A stretch of 24,091 nucleotides of DNA from Parcubacteria group bacterium (GCA_016215765.1 JACRHY010000024.1:1-24091); one strand, 5' to 3'; counted from the stretch's first letter, positions 1-7,100 are shown. Notes: generated by a model not told the origin, from the sequence alone. Program-made: numbers and translations.

Positions 1-1
1 C

Positions 2-58
2 CGCATTCTTATTAAATTCTCCGAGTATTTTGATTTCGCCATAACCAAGACATCTTAA
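2..58 (+). CDS. Possible 3' end of an upstream gene (partial)
   Basis: The second forward frame is open from the window edge to a TAA at 56-58 and gives an 18-residue tail ending FDFAITKTS. An intrinsic terminator about 75 bases downstream would suit a + strand gene ending here. The alternative is the start of a leftward gene from the ATG complement at 40-42 (MAKSKYSENL...), whose frame is also open to the edge. The fragment is too short to identify, and the choice between the two is a guess. Confidence 0.25.
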   Translation, partial: RILIKFSEYFDFAITKTS

Positions 59-132
59 CAAAAAAACGATTCCTGTCAATTCGCCGAACCCGCCCGCGGT
101 TGAGTCGCTGCATTCCGCCCTCCGCCGTATCT

Positions 133-155
133 CCCGCCAAAGGCGGGTTTTTTTT
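133..155 (+). terminator. Intrinsic terminator upstream of the transglycosylase gene
   Basis: The stem CCCGCC (133-138) pairs with GGCGGG (142-147) across an AAA loop and is followed by eight T's (148-155). It probably ends a transcript entering from the left edge, before the promoter at 185-213. Confidence 0.75.
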
Positions 156-184
156 CGCCATGCGGGGGGTCTGTTTTTGGATAC

Positions 185-213
185 TTGCCCCGACACTAAA
201 GACCCTTTATAGT
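185..213 (+). promoter_or_regulatory. Predicted sigma-70-type promoter for the transglycosylase operon
   Basis: TTGCCC (185-190) and TATAGT (208-213) are separated by exactly 17 bases. This lies just after the terminator and 50 bases before the first gene. Confidence 0.55.
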
Positions 214-262
214 TACGGCAGTGTTTTAAAAATACCATACAACGGAGAAATGAGGGTCCGCC

Positions 263-1096
263 ATGATGATTTTGCCGTTTGCCGCCGTTTGTTTGTCGCT
301 GTTGCTGTTTTCGCCGCCGTCTTGGGCGGCTGTCGAGCCGCAAAAACTGTCGGAAGCGCTTTCCACCGTCCGCTATCAGTCGTTATTTAAGGAATTGCGC
401 AAGAAGGGTTTCAGCCAATCGGAGATTGCCGCCGTTTTTCTGGACGAGCGCGTCGGTTTTAACGCCGAATTGGCCAAGCGGCTGAAATTCAAAACGCCCG
501 CCGGGCCGTTTAACTATTTTTCCGAAGGATTCGGTTTGTTGAACAAAGAATCGCTGGCTTCGGGAAAATACGTCGCGAATCGCTACGAAGCCGTTTTTCA
601 AAAAGCCGAAAAAGAATACGGCGTTGATCGCTTCGGTATTCTGGCGATAATGAGGGTGGAATCCTATTTCGGAAAATATTTAGGAAACGAGCTTGTCGTC
701 AATAATCTCAACACCGTCTTCTTTCACTCCAAACGAAGGTCGGACTGGGCGAAAAAAGAGCTGGTGAGTTTGTTCTTGATTGCCCGCGAAAAAAGGGTAG
801 ATGTTTTTGAGTTGAAGGGGTCGTGGGCGGGCGCTTTCGGGATCGTTCAATTTGTGCCTTCCAGCTACCGCTTGCGTGCCGTTGACGGCAACGGCGACGG
901 AAAGATTGACTTGTTTGATTTTGAAGACGCCATTAAGTCTGCCGCCAATTATCTGAAAGCGGCCGGCTACCGGAGCGGCGACGCGGCGGCAATAGAAGGA
1001 GCGGTTTTCCGGTACAACCACAGTCGCGCTTACGTCAGGGCGATTATGGCCTATCGCGAAGCCATTCGCGGGTATCTCAAGAAAGGAGGGACGTAA
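263..1096 (+). CDS. MltB-like lytic murein transglycosylase (SLT_2 family)
   Basis: This 277-residue protein should cleave peptidoglycan glycan strands non-hydrolytically in the cell envelope. Residues 1-22 are a signal peptide with a hydrophobic core ending SWAA. The SLT_2 domain follows. ILAIMRVESYFGKYLG (126-141) carries the likely catalytic acid Glu133. WAGAFGIVQFVPSSYR (188-203) and the Asp-rich, EF-hand-like loop DGNGDGKIDLF (208-218) match the MltB/Slt35 pattern, as does the closing NYLKAAGY. The ATG at 263 is chosen because GAGGG sits six bases upstream and the signal peptide starts there. An ATG at 250 with a good ribosome site is in another frame and lacks family features. The signal peptide has no lipobox cysteine, so the protein is probably soluble or peptide-anchored, unlike E. 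coli MltB. Its stop overlaps the next ATG by one base, implying an operon. Confidence 0.9.
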   Translation: MMILPFAAVCLSLLLFSPPSWAAVEPQKLSEALSTVRYQSLFKELRKKGFSQSEIAAVFLDERVGFNAELAKRLKFKTPAGPFNYFSEGFGLLNKESLASGKYVANRYEAVFQKAEKEYGVDRFGILAIMRVESYFGKYLGNELVVNNLNTVFFHSKRRSDWAKKELVSLFLIAREKRVDVFELKGSWAGAFGIVQFVPSSYRLRAVDGNGDGKIDLFDFEDAIKSAANYLKAAGYRSGDAAAIEGAVFRYNHSRAYVRAIMAYREAIRGYLKKGGT

Positions 1097-1485
1097 TGCC
1101 GGTAACGGCGTGGGACGTTATGACTGCCCGGTTTGTTCTTGCCGACTGGAGGATTTCCGAGCGGAATCAGAACGTTATTCTCGGCTATGGTTCTACCGAA
1201 ATCAGGAACGCGTCGCGGCATTGGTCGGTCGTGCCCGATATGGAAGAACGGCTCTCCTGTATTCGGGCCATCAATATCGTGCGGTCAGAGCTTTTCGGCG
1301 ATAAACGATTAGGAATTGAAATGTTCGTTTTATGGCTGAGAACGTCGCGCGACGAATTCGGCGGCCAGAACGCGCTGGAAGTTTTGTGCGGCGGGGAATT
1401 GGAGAATTTAAAGTTCGTTTACGACCGGCTCGCCGATGATATGCTTGAAAGATACGGGCGATCGGGACGGGGGCTTGATTTTTGA
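1096..1485 (+). CDS. DUF2384 (Xre/MbcA/ParS-type toxin-binding) domain protein
   Basis: This 129-residue cytoplasmic protein resembles antitoxins of the Xre/MbcA/ParS family (DUF2384), which bind RES-type toxins through their C-terminal domain. The pattern is visible in EERLSCIRAINIV (51-63), then a Leu-Phe-Gly-Asp turn, WLRTSRDEFGG (80-90), ALEVLCGGELENL and a closing helix KFVYDRLADDML. These align with the family's LS-x-RI, WL-R-PN-x-x-F-G-G and Gly-Glu-x-x-x-Val pattern. No separate helix-turn-helix is obvious at the N-terminus. The start overlaps the transglycosylase stop (TAATG) and has a strong AAAGGAGGG site at 1082-1090. No RES-domain toxin is adjacent, so this is either an orphan antitoxin or a repurposed regulator. 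The family call rests on pattern recognition only. Confidence 0.65.
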   Translation: MPVTAWDVMTARFVLADWRISERNQNVILGYGSTEIRNASRHWSVVPDMEERLSCIRAINIVRSELFGDKRLGIEMFVLWLRTSRDEFGGQNALEVLCGGELENLKFVYDRLADDMLERYGRSGRGLDF

Positions 1486-1521
1486 GTCGCTTTTAACGAC
1501 AATGAAGCGGCTCTTTTTATT
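1484..1521 (+). terminator. Intrinsic terminator after the transglycosylase/DUF2384 pair
   Basis: A nine-pair stem joins GAGTCGCTT (1484-1492) to AAGCGGCTC (1505-1513) with one G-T pair, followed by a T-rich tail TTTTTATT. The stem begins inside the TGA stop codon of the preceding gene. Confidence 0.8.
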
Positions 1522-1592
1522 TTGTTCATAACCCGCGCAACCCGATAGATAATGGAAAAAACCGACGCGGAGATAAAGAAAAGGAGGAAAAA

Positions 1593-1880
1593 ATGGACGA
1601 CGGACTAAGCGACGCCGAAAAGGGAATTTGCGACAATATCGCCGCGATGGAAAATTTGCGGCGCGTCTGGCTGACGCTCGGCAAAACTGCGCTGGACGAA
1701 TTTTATCATCGCGTCAAGACGACTGATCAGAATATTTTGTTGCTGACGATTAAAAGCTTTGAATTATCGCGCGTTTTTCTTGACGCGATAGACGAGCAGA
1801 TTAAGGTTTTGCGTCTGGAATTGAGCGTTTGCTCAACCGAGGAAAGGGAATCGCTGGGGATGACTTTCCCCCGGCAATAA
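1593..1880 (+). CDS. Small helical protein of unknown function
   Basis: I do not recognise this 95-residue protein. It looks cytoplasmic and mostly alpha-helical, with amphipathic stretches around residues 20-45 and 50-75. There is no signal peptide, membrane segment, metal-binding cluster or known motif; Cys12 and Cys80 are the only cysteines. Support for a real gene is a strong AAGGAGG site ending about six bases before the ATG and a clean intrinsic terminator at 1906-1931. It stands alone between two terminators. It could be a small partner of the upstream DUF2384 protein, but it does not resemble a RES toxin. Confidence 0.6.
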   Translation: MDDGLSDAEKGICDNIAAMENLRRVWLTLGKTALDEFYHRVKTTDQNILLLTIKSFELSRVFLDAIDEQIKVLRLELSVCSTEERESLGMTFPRQ

Positions 1881-1890
1881 ATGCGAATCT

Positions 1891-1904
1891 GGTACTGAAG
1901 TACC
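1891..1904 (+). repeat. Short GGTAC hairpin just before the terminator
   Basis: GGTAC (1891-1895) and GTACC (1900-1904) pair around a TGAA loop, 11 bases after the stop of the 95-residue gene. The GGTACTG start is shared with the two larger hairpins at 2021 and 2112. Confidence 0.5.
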
Positions 1905-1905
1905 G

Positions 1906-1934
1906 TCCCGCCGTCAAGGCGGGATTTTTTTCTT
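1906..1934 (+). terminator. Intrinsic terminator after the 95-residue gene
   Basis: TCCCGCC (1906-1912) pairs with GGCGGGA (1918-1924) around a five-base loop, followed by seven T's and TCTTTT. Confidence 0.85.
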
Positions 1935-2020
1935 TTATGAAAATTGACTTCGTAATGACCGCGAGGCGGACAATTGGATGTATCGGACGCATTTGTATTT
2001 TTATGCGGCGCTGTTTGGCT

Positions 2021-2040
2021 CGGTACTGTTAGTAGTACCG
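2021..2040 (+). repeat. Structured hairpin repeat, copy 1
   Basis: The element forms an eight-pair stem from CGGTACTG to TAGTACCG with a TTAG tetraloop (2029-2032) and is followed by GACGTTTTATGAT. It shares GGTACTGTTAG and the TTAG loop with copy 2. The G-T pair closing the loop here is G-C in copy 2, a change that keeps the pairing. It could be a structured RNA motif or a dispersed palindromic repeat; I do not recognise the family. Confidence 0.55.
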
Positions 2041-2111
2041 GACGTTTTATGATCATCGCGCCGACAAAGGCCGACAAAGAAAAGAAAAAAGAGAGCGCGG
2101 AGCGGGCATTC

Positions 2112-2137
2112 CTCCGGTACTGTTAGCAGAACCGGAG
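2112..2137 (+). repeat. Structured hairpin repeat, copy 2
   Basis: An 11-position stem with one A-A mismatch (2119/2130) carries the same TTAG tetraloop (2123-2126) and core GGTACTGTTAG as copy 1, about 94 bases upstream. GTTTTGATTAT follows, similar to the sequence after copy 1. A short T-run after each hairpin is compatible with weak termination, but the conserved loop suggests more than that. Confidence 0.55.
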
Positions 2138-2187
2138 TTTTGATTATCCTTGCTTTCTTACCGGCCAAATTATTCTCCCGTCGGCTC

Positions 2188-2221
2188 TTTACAAAAAATA
2201 TCCTTCCGTATGATAATTATC
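2188..2221 (+). promoter_or_regulatory. Promoter with overlapping palindrome before the phosphoesterase gene
   Basis: TTTACA (2188-2193) and GATAAT (2212-2217) are 18 bases apart; TATGAT (2209-2214) is an alternative -10 with a 15-base spacer. A perfect 10-base palindrome GATAATTATC (2212-2221) covers the -10 and could be an operator. A strong AAGGAGGT site at 2255-2262 serves the ATG at 2268. Confidence 0.5.
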
Positions 2222-2267
2222 GTGAGGTCTTTTAAAACTACACAAAACTACATCAAGGAGGTAGATA

Positions 2268-3365
2268 ATGCCTAAAGCCAAGAACTCCAAGAAGTCCAAG
2301 ACCCTCAAGGACATGCACCTCGGTTTGTTGTCTATGCCGATTTTAAAGGCGCGCGATGAGATGCGTCTTGAGAGTCGCATTTCAAAAAGCGACCGCGAAC
2401 TCAAGCGTCTGAAGGCGAAATACCGCTCCGCGCTTGGCGAACTGCACGAGATGGAGCGCCAGAACGAAGCGCTCGTGGCCTTCAACGGCCCGGCGGAAAC
2501 GTTTAAGATCAGTCCCAAGACCCCTGCCGGCGACTCGGAATCAACCGCGTTTATGATTGCCAGCGACTGGCACATTGAGGAGCGGGTTGATCCCGGCGTT
2601 GTCAACGGACTGAATAGGTTTGACATTGATATCGCGAGCCGGCGCGTGACGCAGTTTTTCCGCAACGGTTTGCGTCTGGTGGAGATCAATCGGCAAGCGA
2701 CCGTCGTTAAGACGCTGGTTCTGGCGCTGTTGGGGGATTTTTTCTCCAACGATATTCACGACGAGCTGCCGGAAACGAACCAGCTTCTGCCGATTGACGC
2801 GGCGAATAAGGCGCGTGAACTGCTGACTTCCGGCATTGTTTTTCTGCTGGAAAACGGCAAATTTGAAGAGATTGTTATTCCGTGCCACTCCGGCAATCAC
2901 GCCCGCACCACTCCGAAGACGCGTGTTACCACGGAGCGCGGACACTCGCTGGAATATATGATTTACGCCAGTTTGGCTCGGGAATTCAAAAACGAGTCGC
3001 GGGTAAAGTTTTTGCTGGCCGACGGATATCACTCGTACGTGGAGGTGTACGGCCGGACGATCCGGTTTCATCACGGCCATATGATCCGCTATCAGGGCGG
3101 CGTGGGCGGCATCTATATCCCGGCCAACAAAGCCATTTCGCAGTGGAGCCGGGCCAAGCATGCCGACTTGGACGTGTTCGGACATTTTCACCAGGCCAAG
3201 CACGATGTTCGGTTCATTTCCAACGGTTCGCTGATCGGGTACAACGCGTTCGCGATCTCCATCAAGGCGGACTTTGAACCGCCGAAGCAAGCGTTCTTTC
3301 TGATGGACCGCAAGCGCGGAGTGACGATCTACGCGCCGATTATGTTTGACGACAGCAAGAAATAA
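2268..3365 (+). CDS. Phage-type metallophosphoesterase
   Basis: This 365-residue protein has all five motifs of the calcineurin-like metallophosphoesterase fold: SDWH (Asp100, His102), LLGDFF (Asp157), SGNHAR (Asn210, His211), HHGH (268-271) and FGHFHQ (304-309). A two-metal phosphatase or nuclease is expected. Residues 1-80 form a lysine-rich, coiled-coil-like extension. The whole layout, including VVNGLNRFDIDIA, GGVGGIYIPANKAI and NGSLIGYNAFA, matches a group I associate with tailed phages and their chromosomal relatives, where the substrate is usually unknown. The gene is monocistronic, with its own promoter, a near-perfect ribosome site and a terminator. The flanking hairpin repeats and strong Shine-Dalgarno site suggest acquired DNA. 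No other phage structural or replication gene is visible, so it is a stand-alone gene here. Confidence 0.85.
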   Translation: MPKAKNSKKSKTLKDMHLGLLSMPILKARDEMRLESRISKSDRELKRLKAKYRSALGELHEMERQNEALVAFNGPAETFKISPKTPAGDSESTAFMIASDWHIEERVDPGVVNGLNRFDIDIASRRVTQFFRNGLRLVEINRQATVVKTLVLALLGDFFSNDIHDELPETNQLLPIDAANKARELLTSGIVFLLENGKFEEIVIPCHSGNHARTTPKTRVTTERGHSLEYMIYASLAREFKNESRVKFLLADGYHSYVEVYGRTIRFHHGHMIRYQGGVGGIYIPANKAISQWSRAKHADLDVFGHFHQAKHDVRFISNGSLIGYNAFAISIKADFEPPKQAFFLMDRKRGVTIYAPIMFDDSKK

Positions 3366-3371
3366 TGACAC

Positions 3372-3396
3372 CCCCCGCTTTAAGCGGGGGTTTTTT
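3372..3396 (+). terminator. Intrinsic terminator after the phosphoesterase gene
   Basis: CCCCCGC (3372-3378) pairs with GCGGGGG (3384-3390), followed by six T's (3391-3396), six bases after the stop codon. Confidence 0.9.
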
Positions 3397-3460
3397 AAGG
3401 TCAAATATCCGCTTATCATCAATCTTAAGGTCTTGCGACGACCTTAGATTTTAGGAATCT
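3396..3460. promoter_or_regulatory. Operator-like half-sites before the toxin-antitoxin pair
   Basis: TAAGGTC occurs at 3396-3402 and 3426-3432 and inverted as GACCTTA at 3440-3446; the last two form a 7-base dyad around a 7-base gap. A second dyad AGATT/AATCT (3446-3450, 3456-3460) abuts the -35 box. Type II antitoxins commonly repress their own promoters through such repeats, so these are proposed autoregulatory sites. Confidence 0.45.
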
Positions 3461-3490
3461 TTGCTTTCTTCCGGCGGCGCGTGGTATATT
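3461..3490 (+). promoter_or_regulatory. Extended -10 promoter of the toxin-antitoxin operon
   Basis: TTGCTT (3461-3466) and TATATT (3485-3490) are 18 bases apart, and TGG before the -10 fits an extended -10 element. Only nine bases separate the -10 from the ATG at 3500 and there is no ribosome site, so the message is probably leaderless. Confidence 0.6.
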
Positions 3491-3499
3491 TAGCTTTAC

Positions 3500-3733
3500 A
3501 TGACCATAATTACTATTCCGAGAAAATTAACCAAAGGCGAAGAATTAGTTGCTATTCCCCGTAAAGATTATGAGGAGTTTTTAAGATTACGGAAAGTGAT
3601 ATCTTTCGTAGAATTAACTTCGTCGCAAAAACGAGATTTACAACAAGCTCGCAAAGAATTTAGCCGCGGTGAATATATTACTCTAAAGCAATTAGAAAAT
3701 GAATTGGGAATTGCGTCTAAGAAAACGCGCTAA
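3500..3733 (+). CDS. Antitoxin of a RelE/ParE-type toxin-antitoxin pair
   Basis: This 77-residue protein sits just ahead of a RelE/ParE-like toxin, and the two genes overlap by 35 bases, which ensures coupled synthesis. The N-terminal TIPRKLTKGEELVAIPRKDY (6-25) looks like a short beta-rich DNA-binding segment, followed by the helix EEFLRLRKVI. The C-terminal stretch with QQARKEF, GEYITLKQLENELG resembles the toxin-wrapping tail common in antitoxins paired with RelE/ParE toxins. Expected roles are neutralising the toxin and repressing the operon through the dyads at 3396-3460. The ATG lies nine bases after the -10 box, so translation is probably leaderless. The exact antitoxin family is uncertain. 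Confidence 0.75.
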   Translation: MTIITIPRKLTKGEELVAIPRKDYEEFLRLRKVISFVELTSSQKRDLQQARKEFSRGEYITLKQLENELGIASKKTR

Positions 3734-3956
3734 AAAGCATTTATCGCGTTTTCCCCAAAAAGATCAGATTTATATTGTCGCCGGCTTAAAAGAATTTGTA
3801 GCATCTCCTTATTCGGGAGATATAGAAAAGATATTGGGCGAGGAGAATGTTTGGCGCCGCCGAATCGGCGCTTATCGTATTTTTTACGAAATAATTTCTC
3901 AAGAAAAAGTAATCCACGTTTTTCGAATCGAACGGCGCGCTTCAAAAACTTATTAA
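3699..3956 (+). CDS. RelE/ParE-family toxin
   Basis: This 85-residue basic protein has the RelE/ParE layout: an N-terminal helix LRKRAKKHLSRFPQKDQ (6-22), then GLKEFVASPYSGDIEKILG, the strand core WRRRIGAYRIFYEI (52-65) and a final strand VIHVFRIERRASKTY. RelE members cut mRNA in the ribosomal A site and ParE members poison gyrase; the sequence alone does not settle which. The basic and aromatic residues Arg53-55, Arg60, Tyr64 and Arg78-80 could form an RNA-cleaving site, which favours RelE-like activity. The ATG at 3699 lies within the antitoxin gene, so expression depends on upstream translation. The reading frame is intact. Confidence 0.88.
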   Translation: MNWELRLRKRAKKHLSRFPQKDQIYIVAGLKEFVASPYSGDIEKILGEENVWRRRIGAYRIFYEIISQEKVIHVFRIERRASKTY

Positions 3957-3972
3957 TCGGGCGATGCTATTT

Positions 3973-4013
3973 ACCCCGTTAGAAAATGCCCCGCGCGAGT
4001 TCTCTAACGGGGT
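3973..4013. repeat. CCCCGTTAGA inverted repeat after the toxin gene
   Basis: ACCCCGTTAGA (3973-3983) pairs perfectly over 11 bases with TCTAACGGGGT (4003-4013) around a 19-base loop. Only three T's follow, so it is a poor terminator. It may act as an mRNA 3' stabiliser or be one copy of a dispersed element. Confidence 0.6.
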
Positions 4014-4055
4014 TTATGAAGCTGAGCTTTCAACACCCTTTATTTCTTTGATTTG

Positions 4056-4064
4056 TGCTATAAT
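4056..4064 (+). promoter_or_regulatory. Extended -10 promoter for the giant surface-protein operon
   Basis: TGC directly precedes a perfect TATAAT (4059-4064). No good -35 box lies 16-18 bases upstream, which is acceptable for extended -10 promoters. About 30 leader bases precede the ATG at 4101, with no clear ribosome site close to it. Confidence 0.6.
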
Positions 4065-4100
4065 AGACACATATTACGGGAAGAGAAAACCAAATAAATA

Positions 4101-7100
4101 ATGGGAAAAAGCCGAAAAAATCTTTTTCAGGAACTTCTGGCGTCATTTCTCGTATTTTTGATCATCGCCGGATTGTTTCGTTTGGGCGAGCCGGCGCAGG
4201 CCGCCACTTATACATTCACGCAAAGTTCGTGGAGCGGGGGAGCGACTTCCAATAATGCCGTTCATCCGACGAATCAAACCGGCTGGAACCAGTATTCCGC
4301 GGCTTCAAGCGGCGCGAGCGCCGGATCGGTGATTGCGATGGCCTCAACCACTTTATGGGTGAAAGACGACGGGACGTTTTCAACGAGCACTCCGAATAAC
4401 GTTTCCACCGGCGGCGGATTTTCAAACGGAACCAACTCCGGCACCGCCGTTTCTGGATCAGGAAGCGCGGCGAGTGTCGCTTTAACGCGAACCGGAACGG
4501 CCAATGCATGGTCCGCCCTCGCCGCGCCTCCGGTGACATTAAAAACGTCGGTTTTTGACAATAATGGTAACATTTATGCCGGTAGCGTGGATTATAATTT
4601 CTACAAATACAGCGTCGCTTCCAATTCATGGAGCGCGAAGGCGGGCTTTCCCGGTTATATCGGACCGGGATTCGCGATGACTTACGACAACGGCGGCAAT
4701 GTTTATGCTTTGAGAGGATACAGTTTTCAGGATTTTTGGAAATACAGCATTGCCTCAAATTCCTGGACGGCGATGGCTTCCATACCGGCGGCGGTGCGTG
4801 ACGGCGGTTCTCTCGCTTACGGCAACGACGGCAACGTCTACGCCTTGAGAGGAAACGGCTCAACGGATTTCTATAAATATAGCATCGCCTCCAACTCGTG
4901 GACGGCGCTTACTTCGGTGTCGGTGGCCGTCGGAAACGGCAGCGGGCTATCCTTTGACAAGCAAGGCAATTTTTACGCTTTAGTAGGGAACTACGCGACT
5001 GGTTTCTACAAATACAGCGTCGCTTCCAATTCCTGGAGCGCGGTTACCTCGCATCCCGCGGGTAATGGAACGGATGGCGGTCTCTTGGCTTACGACGACA
5101 GCGGTAGTTTTTACGCCGCCGCCGATGGTCCTAGTTTCTACAAATACAGCACCTTTGACAGTTATCCTTCTTCCGGCACTTTTGAATCGGCGACGATAGA
5201 CCTTGGCGGAAAAAGCGATTTTTCAACCCTTAATTTCTCTTCCTCCGCTTCCGGCGGGTCAAGCGTAAAGTTTCAATTAGCGACCTCCGACTCTTCAAGC
5301 GGGCCGTTTTCTTATGTCGGTTCCGACGGAACGAGCGGAACTTACTTTACTTCCAGCGGAACGGCGATTCCCTCGTCTTTGGGCGGCAAGCGTTACGCCC
5401 GTTACAAGGCCTACTTTACCGGAGGCGGCGGCGGCTGGCAGCAACTTGCCAGCGCGTCGGTGGAAGGTGTCAGCGAATTGGAATACGGAGACGACGGCAA
5501 TGTTTACGCTTTTACCGGCTCCTCATTATTGAAGTACAACGCTTCGTCAAACAGCTGGTCTTCATTGACCTCGCCTCCGGTTTCGTTTACGTTCCCCTCC
5601 GGCGCTTTTGACGGCAACGGAAACTTTTATTTTCAAGACGATAACGGCAGTAAGTTTTATAAATACGGGATTGCTTTAAATACCTCATCCGACGTTACTA
5701 ATGGATTAGGAGGAACCGCGAATGCCTCCGATTATAATGGTGATAGGCCTCCGGCGTACGCCTTTAACGAAATTTTATCAGGCGATATCCCGGGGGCTTG
5801 GATGTCTAATACTATGCCTGCGTGGATAAGCATTGATCTTGGTTCTCCAAAAGCGGTTGGAAGAGTAAAAATATATCCCAGAGATTTAGAGACAAACCGT
5901 TATCCTAAAGATATGCAACTTTATGGAAGTAGCGATAATGCTAGCTGGACATCAATTGCGTCATTTACTTTTGCGAGTAACGCTTCTCCCCATTGGGAAA
6001 CGTTTGATATTTCTAATTCCAATGCTTATAGATACTACAAAATCAACATTTCAACGAATTATGGAGGTCTTTACGTGGGAATAGCGGAGATTGAAATGTA
6101 CGCTCGTGAATATTTGTGGTCTTCGCTGACGCCCCAGGCGACTTATTGGGGGACCGATCTTGTTTACAACGACAAAGACAATATTTACGCCACCTTAGGA
6201 AATGGCGTTTACGCGTATTTTGGAAAATACAACCTCGCTTCCGATTCATGGTCGTCGCTCGCCAATACGCCGCCGATCGGCGCGAGTTTGGTTTACGACA
6301 AAAACGGCAATATCTACGCTTTTTCGGGATCGGGAAATTATTCTTCAAATTTCTACAAATACAACCTCGTCTCCGCTTCCTTTTCGCAAATGGCCAGTCC
6401 GCCGGCGTCTTCGGCTAGTTACATATCTACGGCTTACGACAACAATGGCGGGATCTATGTTCTCGCGCAAAATCCAAGTAATAGTACCCAGGTATATTTT
6501 TGGAAATACGACATCGCCTCAAACGGCTGGACGACTTTAACGTCTCCATCGGAAAATGCCGGCGTATCCGGCGTTCTCGCTTACGACAAAAACGGCGCTC
6601 TTTACTTTGGGAGAACCGCGTGGCAGTCCTCGTCATTGCGCAAATTCTACACCTACGCCACTTCAACCGCCCTGCTTAACGACATTACGATCAACTACTC
6701 CCAGTTCTCGTCCGCGGCCGATCTGACTTCTTCCAAATACGACACCAATGACGCCGCCAATCTCATTTCCAAAATCAGCTGGAGCGAGTCGGCGACGACG
6801 ACGGCCGAATCCGTGAAGTTCCAAGTGCGTTCGTCAAGCGACGGGACGAGCTGGTCGGGCTGGTGCGGTTATGTCGACAGCGGCTCAACCTGCGCCGGAA
6901 CGAATTATTTTGATTATTCCAACAACGGCCTGACTCTGGCGTCAAATCATCCTCTGCGCTCCAACGGCAACGACCGGTGGTTCCAATACAAGACGTTTCT
7001 CGCTTCGGGAGGAGCGGCGACGCCGTCCGTTTCCAGCGTTACCGTCCAGTATGTCGTCAACGCGCCGCCGGATTTCAACTCTTCCTTCGGAACAAACGGC

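Larger units (their letters stand above)
1881..2267. other. Gene-free stretch with hairpins, a short tandem repeat and a promoter
   Basis: These 387 bases hold no convincing coding sequence. They contain the GGTAC hairpin (1891-1904), the terminator (1906-1931), two related hairpins (2021-2040 and 2112-2137) and a perfect tandem 10-mer GCCGACAAAG (2060-2069, 2070-2079) followed by a purine-rich run. The promoter and ribosome site of the phosphoesterase gene close the stretch. Confidence 0.7.

Noticed and set aside
100..390. Forward ORF of 96 codons including an ATG at 250 with a good GGAG site
   Set aside because: It spans a terminator and promoter and overlaps the transglycosylase signal peptide in another frame; no family features.
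2097..2147. Hairpin at 2112-2137 as a simple terminator
   Set aside because: It is followed by only four T's, sits about 200 bases after an existing strong terminator, and shares loop sequence with another hairpin, so a plain terminator does not explain it.
2541..3422. Minus-strand ORF of 293 codons
   Set aside because: It lies opposite the metallophosphoesterase, whose motifs are intact; the translation is Arg/Val/His-rich with no domain and no ribosome site.
4560..6660. CRISPR-like array suggested by repeated FYKYSIASNSW-coding DNA
   Set aside because: The repeats are diverged, in frame, irregularly spaced and part of one protein's propeller blades.
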